NCBI GenBank assembly: GCA_002474345.1
Contig: DKQD01000016.1
Coordinates: 1 to 7,357, forward strand
Direction: 5' to 3'
From: Bacteriovoracaceae bacterium UBA7317
GTDB taxonomy: Bacteria; Bdellovibrionota; Bacteriovoracia; Bacteriovoracales; Bacteriovoracaceae
DNA length: 7,357 nucleotides
This document shows, piece after piece, positions 1 through 4,914 of this stretch. Made by a program: the position numbers and the translations under genes. Under the pieces are notes generated by a model. That model was not told where the DNA came from, did not search any database, and worked only from the letters and a program-made list of their open reading frames with translations. Each line of letters starts with the position of its first letter. Position 1 is the stretch's first letter.

Positions 1-36
1 CTTTTAATTTTTTATTTTTTAATTTTTAATTTTTAA

Positions 37-84
37 TTTTTTAATTTTTTAATTTTTTAATTTTTTAATTTTTTAATTTTTTAA
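37..84. repeat. Period-8 tandem repeat, TTTTTTAA x6
   Basis: Six exact consecutive copies of TTTTTTAA. Less regular versions (five T then AA, and similar) precede it from about position 2. The 8-bp period is not in phase with the DNA helix, so strong cumulative A-tract bending is not expected. Copy number could vary by slippage. Confidence 0.9.
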
Positions 85-147
85 TTTTTAGTTTTTATTT
101 TTTATTTTTTATTTTTTAGTTTTTAGTTTTTAGTTTTTAGTTTTTAG
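85..147. repeat. Period-7 tandem repeat, TTTTTAG-like
   Basis: The T-tract array changes period here. It begins with TTTTTAG, passes through several degenerate T5-6/A units, and ends in four exact TTTTTAG copies (120-147). On the other strand this reads as CTAAAAA repeats. It abuts the period-8 array directly, which suggests one slippage-prone tract that diverged. Confidence 0.85.
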
Positions 148-190
148 TTTCCCAACATTTTTTTTTCAATTTTTATATATTTTTCCTAAA

Positions 191-212
191 TTTTATTTTT
201 ATAAAAATAAAA
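191..212. repeat. 22-bp perfect all-AT palindrome
   Basis: The sequence is perfectly self-complementary about the 201/202 boundary over 11 bp per arm, with core ATTTTTATAAAAAT. A run of six T follows at 219-224. It could extrude as a cruciform or act as a weak terminator for transcription entering from the left. In such AT-rich DNA, chance palindromes are less rare than usual. Confidence 0.5.
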
Positions 213-232
213 AATAAATTTTTTGTCCTTAG

Positions 233-258
233 AATGTTCTTTTAATTTTATGAACATT
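233..258. promoter_or_regulatory. Inverted repeat AATGTTC-N12-GAACATT
   Basis: Two perfect 7-bp arms (233-239 and 252-258) are separated by 12 bp. Each arm lies in a smaller imperfect palindrome: AGAATGTTCT at 231-240 and AACATTTGTT at 253-262. This is the layout of a possible operator bound by a dimeric regulator. No known regulator is matched, and the link to gene 1 is inferred from position. Confidence 0.35.
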
Positions 259-293
259 TGTTACAAAAAAAAAAATAAAAAAATAATTTTTTA

Positions 294-305
294 TTGACTT
301 ATAAT
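294..305 (+). promoter_or_regulatory. Promoter-like hexamers TTGACT and TATAAT
   Basis: TTGACT (294-299) resembles a -35 box and TATAAT (300-305) is a perfect -10 box, but they abut and cannot serve one sigma-70 promoter together. TATAAT may act with a poor -35 around 277-282, or TTGACT with a poor -10 around 317-322. Either would place the start of transcription upstream of the 354-367 palindrome. Confidence 0.3.
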
Positions 306-353
306 TTTTTTTCCAACATCTTCTCGCTTGTTTTTTTGAATGAATATTTTTTA

Positions 354-367
354 TTTACCCGGGTAAA
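354..367. promoter_or_regulatory. 14-bp palindrome TTTACCCGGGTAAA, possible operator
   Basis: A perfect 14-bp palindrome whose GC core (CCCGGG) stands out in DNA that is otherwise nearly all A/T. It lies 65 nt before the gene 1 start codon and downstream of the candidate promoter hexamers. Position and symmetry suggest a repressor site controlling gene 1. The protein that binds it is unknown. Confidence 0.45.
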
Positions 368-419
368 AAGGTTTCATGGATGATTTGGTTTTTAATTTTA
401 ATATTAACAGTTTTTTAAC

Positions 420-424
420 GGAGA
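420..424 (+). promoter_or_regulatory. Ribosome binding site of gene 1 (GGAGA)
   Basis: GGAGA sits 8 nt before the ATG at 433. It decides the start: the in-frame ATG at 376 has only AAGG four bases upstream, and starting at 433 puts a typical signal peptide at the very N-terminus. Confidence 0.75.
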
Positions 425-432
425 AAAAAATT

Positions 433-1212
433 ATGAATTACTTAAAAAAAACTTCAATGGCTGTTCTTGCTTTAACGGTTGCTACTTCTGCATTAGGAAG
501 AGGATACGGTGGCCACCGTGGAGGAATGGATGATTACGAGCCATACAATAATTGTGTTAACGATACTGAGGCTAATGTTAAAAGCATAGGCGGTATTGGT
601 GGAGATGGTCACGCTTTAGGACAAAGATGTGTTCACGTTTCCTCACTTAGGTCTTTTTCTGGAAGTCTTCTAACACAGTTTGGTTTGATTGCTCACGATG
701 ATGATATTGAAAATAGCTTAAATGACATTTTAGATGCAAGCACAGAATATGTTTGCTCTAACGGTGTTGGTGGAGCTGGTTTTGGTTCTGCTTCGGCCAA
801 TATTAATGCTTTAAGTTTACAAACTTGTAATCAGCACGACACCGGTAAAGAAGTTAATTATGGTGCTGTGTTTAGAGATGATTACGAGCCAAGAAATAAT
901 TGCCTTAATGATTCTCACGTTTCTGTAAAACACCTTTATGGAGTTGGTGGGAATGGCTCTTCCATCGGAACAGAATGTTTTCAAAAGTCACACCTTTCAA
1001 ATGCTGACCTAAACCTTATTGCTCAAGGTTATATGTCATCTGATGATGATATTGATCTTCAAGGAACAAATATTTCAAGCCCAAGTGTTCGTTTCCTTTG
1101 CTTGAACGGATCTGGTGGAGCTGGTTTTGGTGCAGGCTCTGGAAATGTTAGTGCATCAGCAATTCAAACTTGTGATATTGATGTAATGGATGACGGAGAA
1201 GACGAAAATTAA
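433..1212 (+). CDS. Exported two-domain cysteine/glycine-rich protein
   Basis: This 259-residue protein is not one I recognise. Residues 1-22 form a Sec signal peptide (basic MNYLKK, hydrophobic core, cleavage near A20 or G22). The mature protein is a tandem duplication: residues 33-133 and 149-248, each opening with DDYEP. Each copy has four cysteines at matching places (41, 66, 108, 132 and 157, 182, 223, 247), a GG-x-GG-like loop after the first cysteine, a conserved DDDI stretch, and GGAGFG after the third. The tail is acidic (DDGEDEN). With four cysteines per domain and export, two disulfides per domain are likely. A related domain recurs in gene 2. It is probably periplasmic, surface-bound or secreted; function unknown. 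The start is set by the GGAGA site. Confidence 0.85.
   Translation: MNYLKKTSMAVLALTVATSALGRGYGGHRGGMDDYEPYNNCVNDTEANVKSIGGIGGDGHALGQRCVHVSSLRSFSGSLLTQFGLIAHDDDIENSLNDILDASTEYVCSNGVGGAGFGSASANINALSLQTCNQHDTGKEVNYGAVFRDDYEPRNNCLNDSHVSVKHLYGVGGNGSSIGTECFQKSHLSNADLNLIAQGYMSSDDDIDLQGTNISSPSVRFLCLNGSGGAGFGAGSGNVSASAIQTCDIDVMDDGEDEN
529..831 (+). repeat. Four-cysteine domain, copy A (gene 1)
   Basis: Codes residues 33-133 of gene 1. Cysteine spacing is C-x24-C-x41-C-x23-C. It shares the DNA strings GATGATTACGAGCCA and GGTGGAGCTGGTTTTGG exactly with copy B, 348 and 345 bp further on, but is otherwise diverged at DNA level. This indicates an old duplication with local conservation. Confidence 0.85.
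877..1176 (+). repeat. Four-cysteine domain, copy B (gene 1)
   Basis: Codes residues 149-248 of gene 1. Cysteine spacing is C-x24-C-x40-C-x23-C, one residue shorter than copy A in the middle loop. It is the copy most like the one in gene 2: both have LSN after the second cysteine, QGY, a DI dipeptide and SP before the third cysteine. Confidence 0.85.
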
Positions 1213-1233
1213 AATTACTAATTTTTAGACTTC

Positions 1234-1261
1234 AGGGGAGAGAGGTCAGACTCTCTTCCCT
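1234..1261 (+). terminator. Hairpin between genes 1 and 2
   Basis: An 11-bp stem (1234-1244 with 1251-1261, one G-T pair) closes a 6-base loop, GTCAGA. The stem is rich in GGGGAGAGAG/CTCTCTTCCC. What follows is TTCAAAATTT, not a proper T run, so this is a weak intrinsic terminator at best. It may be an attenuator or 3'-end stabiliser that separates gene 1 from the downstream operon. Confidence 0.5.
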
Positions 1262-1329
1262 TCAAAATTTAAAATCTTCCAAACAATAAATTATTAAAAA
1301 TACTTTTTTCCAAAAAAAGGGGGGAATCT

Positions 1330-2262
1330 ATGAACTTTTTTAAAAAATTAGCACCTATTGGCAGTGCTCTTTTACTTTCTTCAAACTTAATGGCCGTCTG
1401 CAAGGATACCATTTTAAAAATGAAAGACCCAAAAGGCGGAGATAATGCAAGAGAAATCACATCATTTCTAAATTGCCACGGTGGAAGCTTTCATCACCCT
1501 GAAGCGACAACTGTCCACATGTTTGAATGGAAAACCGTTCATGGTGAAAGAAAACTTTGCCAAAGCACAAGGGTATGTGGAAATGCAAAAATCTGGAGAG
1601 GCGGCCTTAGCATTGGTGCTGTATGGTCTATGGGCCATTCCATTACAGACTTTTTAAACAATACGAAATTGAAAAATAATTATATTAAACTCGCTAATGC
1701 CACAGAAGGTGGGGATGGCGGAGATGGTGGAGACATAAATGGTGGTTCTGTTACTTCCACAATTAATAATAGCAGCAACAAAGTTTGTGTGAATAGCAGC
1801 CATGCCTCAGTTGCAACATTTGGGAAAGGCGGCTCTGTCTCTTCTGGTGACATCAACTGCTATCCTAAAAACTACTTATCTAATTCAGAATGGAAAGAAT
1901 ACACCGATCATTTAGAGTCTCAAGGTTATATCTCAACCTCAAAAACGGATATCTTTAGTCCTGATATTAAATTTATCTGTCAAGCTGGGCCTGGTGGAGA
2001 CGGCCTCGGAGATTTTACAGGGAATACAAATAACACAGCACTTATGGATTGTAATGAAGCTGGTGTTAATGTCAGTGCTGGAAATGGAGGTGCCGGAGGA
2101 GCAGGAGCACCAGGATCTTTCGGAGTTGATGCAGCTAATACAGTAAATACAGGACTCTCAAATACGGCCTATAACCAAATTAGACTTTATGCCAACTGGG
2201 ACACAACTTACGAAAATATAAGAAGGTATTGTACAGAACCTGAAAACGAATTCTGCTACTAA
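1330..2262 (+). CDS. Exported 10-cysteine protein with inserted four-cysteine domain
   Basis: This 310-residue protein matches no family I can name. A signal peptide ends near A22 (SSNLMA). A host domain follows with C24, C49 (CHGG), C77 and C83, containing LC-x4-RVCGN and W89, and it resumes at about 281-310 with RRYC-x7-CY (C301, C309). The same framework forms gene 4. Between the halves lies residues 151-242, a copy of the gene 1 domain (C153, C177, C217, C241). The copy is bracketed by glycine-rich linkers: GGDGGDGGD at 127-135 and GNGGAGGAGAPG at 251-262. Ten cysteines imply up to five disulfides. A strong G-rich site (AAGGGGGG, 5 nt before ATG) supports the start. It is the first gene of the tight run to 5659. 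Function unknown. Confidence 0.85.
   Translation: MNFFKKLAPIGSALLLSSNLMAVCKDTILKMKDPKGGDNAREITSFLNCHGGSFHHPEATTVHMFEWKTVHGERKLCQSTRVCGNAKIWRGGLSIGAVWSMGHSITDFLNNTKLKNNYIKLANATEGGDGGDGGDINGGSVTSTINNSSNKVCVNSSHASVATFGKGGSVSSGDINCYPKNYLSNSEWKEYTDHLESQGYISTSKTDIFSPDIKFICQAGPGGDGLGDFTGNTNNTALMDCNEAGVNVSAGNGGAGGAGAPGSFGVDAANTVNTGLSNTAYNQIRLYANWDTTYENIRRYCTEPENEFCY
1780..2055 (+). repeat. Four-cysteine domain, copy C (inside gene 2)
   Basis: Codes residues 151-242 of gene 2. Cysteine spacing is C-x23-C-x39-C-x23-C, almost the same as both copies in gene 1. Shared landmarks with copy B are CxN-x-SH, LSN, QGY, DI, SP before the third cysteine, and a glycine-rich loop after it. DNA identity is low, so the relation is visible mainly in protein. 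Confidence 0.8.
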
Positions 2263-2292
2263 AAGACCAATAAAATTTAAAAAGGCAAAATT

Positions 2293-2883
2293 ATGATAAG
2301 TTCAATCAAAAAAATGGTCTTTTTTGTCACTTTGGGAGGTTTTTTAACCTCCCCTCTTTACTCAAAAGACCATATAAACTGTGCTGTTCGCTTTTCAGGA
2401 GCTCCTGCTCCCACCATGGTTTGTGCTAATCAGGATGATAAATTTCCCATTCAAATTACCCATAGAAAAATGCCCGGTTGGTTTACGAATGCTTCACTCA
2501 AAATTGTAGAAGTTTGTGAAATGGAAGCAAGAGAAAATGAAGATAAAGACAAAATTATCGTTCAACAAAAAATAAATGGCAAAAAAGACATCCTCCAATT
2601 GGAAAATGGGCAAATTCATTATGAAAATAATAATGAGGACACATCAAGTGATGAAGTTGAAAAGGAACCAAAAGTTGCTTCAGATGAAGATATTCCCCTA
2701 AAAGCTCTCAAATGTCATAGGCGTTTTTGCTCTCAAGACCATTCTGATTTGAAAGTTTCAATTAATGGGGCCCCAATTCCTGCGGGATATGTTCTCTTAA
2801 AACTTTGGGTATCGACAAGGCATAGTGAAATTGAAGTACGCTGTAAAGATATTGAGGAGGAAAATGAAGAAAATGAAAAATAA
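2293..2883 (+). CDS. Exported acidic protein with duplicated cysteine module
   Basis: A 196-residue protein I do not recognise. The signal peptide ends near S24 (PLYS). The mature part has six cysteines in two sets: C30, C44, C75 and C141, C146, C184. The stretches C44-C75 and C146-C184 look like a diverged duplication. Each has C-x(1-2)-QD, then an I-x-I or V-x-I strand, a P-x-x-like turn, and ends with I-x-x-x-C followed by an acidic residue or K. A strongly acidic, low-complexity linker (about 78-135) joins them, and the tail is acidic too (EEENEENEK). AAGG lies 7 nt before the ATG. It starts 30 nt after gene 2 and its 3' end overlaps gene 4. Role unknown; the acidity could pair with the basic segment of gene 5. 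Confidence 0.8.
   Translation: MISSIKKMVFFVTLGGFLTSPLYSKDHINCAVRFSGAPAPTMVCANQDDKFPIQITHRKMPGWFTNASLKIVEVCEMEARENEDKDKIIVQQKINGKKDILQLENGQIHYENNNEDTSSDEVEKEPKVASDEDIPLKALKCHRRFCSQDHSDLKVSINGAPIPAGYVLLKLWVSTRHSEIEVRCKDIEEENEENEK
2854..2860 (+). promoter_or_regulatory. Ribosome binding site of gene 4 (GAGGAGG)
   Basis: The site lies inside gene 3, where it also codes Glu-Glu of the acidic tail. Two in-frame ATGs follow, at 2864 and 2873. GAGG at 2854-2857 is 6 nt from the first, and the end of AGGAGG is 12 nt from the second. Either start overlaps the gene 3 stop, so translation is probably coupled. Confidence 0.75.
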
Positions 2884-3571
2884 TTCAATCCTTAAAAGGT
2901 TTTATAAAATTATACTTATTTCGCTTATTTTAGTACCAATCTCGGGATACACTCAAAGTTCATCAAAGCCTCAACCAGGCCATGGAAAAGGAGCTGGTTA
3001 CTCAGAGCGGGATTTTAGATTGCATGTCGCAAAGTCATGTGTTGATGTTCATATAGTTTTTCAAGACAGACCTGGTGGGACTTATCCTAAAATTCTTACC
3101 GGTATAGCTGACGGGAAATTCCCTGAACCTGTTAAAGAAAATCCTAATATAACCTATGATAGGGAGTTAAGCGCCGTTATTTCATGTATGGGTGGGGGGA
3201 AATATATTCCTTCAATGTCTGTTTTGCACTTCATGGAAACAAATGAAAAAGAAATTTGCTACTTTGAAAGAACTTGTGGAAATTTTGATAGATGGGATGG
3301 GAAATTTTCTTTCGGTTTCCATTGGAAAGCCTTTAACACAGTCAGTGACTTTTTTTTCGACCCAATTGACATAGAGGATACTGACGTTTTCCCTAACTCT
3401 GGTTCTGGGGGTGCCGTGACTGAAACTGAGGTTGAAATAAGCGGTTCTAGAGAAGACACAATTAACAAAAAAGAAGTTTACCTTAAATTTTTGTTTAAAT
3501 GGGGGAAGGTTGAAAGGTATTGCCAAGACCCTTCTCCAAAGTTTTGTATTAAAAAAAGTAGAAGAAATTAA
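2864..3571 (+). CDS. Exported six-cysteine protein, paralogue of gene 2 host domain
   Basis: A 235-residue protein from the ATG at 2864; the ATG at 2873 would give 232. A basic start and hydrophobic core form a signal peptide ending near residues 28-31. Six cysteines (59, 108, 132, 138, 220, 228) match the gene 2 host domain: CxGG at the second, C-x5-CGN-x3-W at the third and fourth, and RYC-x7-C at the end, with identical spacing in the last two pairs. Where gene 2 carries its four-cysteine insert, this protein has only a short Gly/Ser/Thr/Glu linker (about 167-200). It is therefore the insert-free form of the same domain. The C-terminus is basic (KKSRRN). The 20-nt overlap with gene 3 suggests coupled translation. 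Probably periplasmic or secreted; function unknown. Confidence 0.8.
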   Translation: MKKMKNNSILKRFYKIILISLILVPISGYTQSSSKPQPGHGKGAGYSERDFRLHVAKSCVDVHIVFQDRPGGTYPKILTGIADGKFPEPVKENPNITYDRELSAVISCMGGGKYIPSMSVLHFMETNEKEICYFERTCGNFDRWDGKFSFGFHWKAFNTVSDFFFDPIDIEDTDVFPNSGSGGAVTETEVEISGSREDTINKKEVYLKFLFKWGKVERYCQDPSPKFCIKKSRRN

Positions 3572-3591
3572 TTAAATTATCGGGGGAAAAC

Positions 3592-4914
3592 ATGAAAAAG
3601 ATTTTTTTTACGGGGCTAACCGTAATTATTTTTAATTGCCAGGCCTTTGGAAATACAGGCCTTATTTACAAAGAAATTCTTAACTCAATAACTAAGATTG
3701 CGTCGACAAAAAGTGACGCTAGAGAAAACCAATGTTCTAAGCTGGAGGATTATCTTTATGACCTAAAAGAAGACACCTTAAAAAATAAAATTTTAAAAAA
3801 AACTGTCCTTAATACCCAAAACTTTATCAATAGATACTGCCATGGCGGTAAAAATAATTTTGTTTTAGAAAGCACAGAAGAAGTAGACCCAAGCTCTCCT
3901 CTAGGCACAACTCCTCCAGACCCCAATCTGGCAAGACCTCATATTTGGACGGACCACCCCTATTGCAAAGAATCTGAAAATGTAAGGGAGTGCATTTACA
4001 ATCATGCTTGGGGAAAGGGTTCCTTTATTTTAAGAAGCCCTAGTTTTAAAGGAAAATTAACCCTCAATCAATTAAATGAGAAAAAACCTCATTATTTGAT
4101 CTGTGTTCTTTCCAATACAAAAAAGGAAGGTAGAACCCATCTTCTATACAATATACAGTCTAAATGTGAGGTATCATCTGTTTTTTTTGATTATTATTTG
4201 GAAAAAATAGAAACTAAAGTTGAATTAAATCCATTGGCCAGTGAAGGGGAAGAAAGGCCTAAAGAAAAGCTTTCCTGGAGGGAAAGAAGGAAACTTAAAA
4301 AGGAAAAGAAGAAAAGAAGAGATACAACAATCAGAACAAGTCTGGATGATGATTTAAGGTCAGATATTAAGGGTCTTTTTTATTGGATAGATAAAAAAAC
4401 CAAATACGATCCTGTTAAAATACCACAACCTTTGATGACTCAGTGTAACGAAGTTTTCAAAGATGCCTACTTTTGTACCCCTACCCTCATTGTTCTTCCC
4501 ACTATTGAAGAAGATGTTGTTGATATTTGCCAAATGAAAACAAAAAACACTGATATTAGAGTTCCTTTTCTAAGAGTGGCCAAAGCAAACTCTAAGTGGG
4601 ACTGTCAATCAACTGACATGAAGGAGCCGACGTTCAAAGAAAAGCTCGATAAAAAAGAGCATCTTTGCGTCCCAAGAGACTCTGGAAATATAAAAAAATC
4701 ATGCCTTCTTCCCTACATTCCAAATGATCAAGAAGTACACCTAAGAAGGGCCTTTTCTTGTCTTTTTAAAACAAAAAGCAAAGGCGCCTCTTTTCCTTAT
4801 GACAAATTAGCCGTTTGTCCTGCCAAAAGGCCTGATACTTATATTCAGCTCATTGATTATATCCAGCAGTTCCGTCAAAATTCTCTTGAGGAGGAATTCA
4901 ATGACTTTCTATAA
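3592..4914 (+). CDS. Large exported cysteine-rich protein with basic linker
   Basis: A 440-residue protein of no family I recognise. The signal peptide ends near G20 (QAFG); C16 lies inside it and is not a lipobox. The mature part has 14 cysteines. The N-terminal region (48-150) echoes genes 2 and 4: C48, C83 in CHGG, then C125-x8-C134-x5-W140. Cysteines 125-192, 285-338 and 359-409 form three loose four-cysteine modules; the third cysteine in each is followed by a T-K containing stretch (CVLSNTKK, CQMKTKNT, CLFKTKSK). Between modules 1 and 2 lies a very basic, probably helical segment (about 224-244). GGGGGA five bases before the ATG supports the start, 20 nt after gene 4. The 3' end overlaps gene 6 by 14 nt. 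Confidence 0.8.
   Translation: MKKIFFTGLTVIIFNCQAFGNTGLIYKEILNSITKIASTKSDARENQCSKLEDYLYDLKEDTLKNKILKKTVLNTQNFINRYCHGGKNNFVLESTEEVDPSSPLGTTPPDPNLARPHIWTDHPYCKESENVRECIYNHAWGKGSFILRSPSFKGKLTLNQLNEKKPHYLICVLSNTKKEGRTHLLYNIQSKCEVSSVFFDYYLEKIETKVELNPLASEGEERPKEKLSWRERRKLKKEKKKRRDTTIRTSLDDDLRSDIKGLFYWIDKKTKYDPVKIPQPLMTQCNEVFKDAYFCTPTLIVLPTIEEDVVDICQMKTKNTDIRVPFLRVAKANSKWDCQSTDMKEPTFKEKLDKKEHLCVPRDSGNIKKSCLLPYIPNDQEVHLRRAFSCLFKTKSKGASFPYDKLAVCPAKRPDTYIQLIDYIQQFRQNSLEEEFNDFL
4888..4894 (+). promoter_or_regulatory. Ribosome binding site of gene 6 (GAGGAGG)
   Basis: Embedded in the end of gene 5, where it codes Glu-Glu. The spacing to the ATG at 4901 is 6 nt, which is close to ideal. This fixes the start at 4901 rather than the in-frame ATG at 4853, and it makes a signal peptide the N-terminus. 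Confidence 0.85.

Larger units (their letters stand above)
1..432. other. Non-coding AT-rich upstream region
   Basis: No convincing gene lies in this stretch. It holds, in order: T-rich tandem repeats to about 147, an all-AT palindrome at 191-212, a 7-bp inverted repeat at 233-258, promoter-like hexamers at 294-305, a CCCGGG-centred palindrome at 354-367 and the ribosome binding site of gene 1. Base composition is extreme, with almost no G or C before 300. An in-frame ATG at 376 could extend gene 1 upstream, but it lacks a good ribosome binding site and would bury the signal peptide. Confidence 0.8.

Noticed and set aside
1..147. Tandem array read as a CRISPR or an origin
   Set aside because: Units of 7-8 bp without unique spacers are not CRISPR; no DnaA-box cluster or replication gene is seen.
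294..305. TTGACT and TATAAT read as a single sigma-70 promoter
   Set aside because: The two hexamers abut with no 16-18 bp spacer, so they cannot work as a pair.
355..366. Resemblance of TTAC-N4-GTAA to the LexA site TTAC-N3-GTAA reported for Bdellovibrio
   Set aside because: Spacing differs by one base and the gene downstream has no SOS link; not enough to call a LexA box.
376..432. In-frame upstream ATG that would lengthen gene 1 by 19 residues
   Set aside because: Poor ribosome binding site (AAGG only 4 nt away) and it would place 19 residues before a well-formed signal peptide; the ATG at 433 has GGAGA at 8 nt.
1033..1065. Calcium-binding EF-hand-like loop at the DDDID stretch of gene 1
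   Set aside because: The D-x-D-x-[DN]-G spacing is not met, and the aspartates are only partly conserved in copy C.
1384..1404. Lipoprotein lipobox at the gene 2 signal peptide (LMAVC)
   Set aside because: Valine directly before the cysteine does not fit the lipobox, and C24 aligns with a framework cysteine in gene 4.
1269..1460. 63-residue open frame on the minus strand
   Set aside because: Antisense to the start of gene 2, which has a signal peptide and strong ribosome site; no supporting site of its own.
2825..2863. Upstream in-frame ATG for gene 4
   Set aside because: No ribosome site before it, and it adds a charged stretch ahead of the signal peptide; GAGGAGG at 2854-2860 supports 2864 or 2873.
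3192..3526. Several open frames on both strands inside gene 4
   Set aside because: All overlap the conserved cysteine-rich core of gene 4 in other frames; they have no good start signals and are shadows.
4853..4900. Upstream in-frame ATG for gene 6
   Set aside because: The ideal GAGGAGG with 6-nt spacing belongs to the ATG at 4901, which also starts a proper signal peptide.
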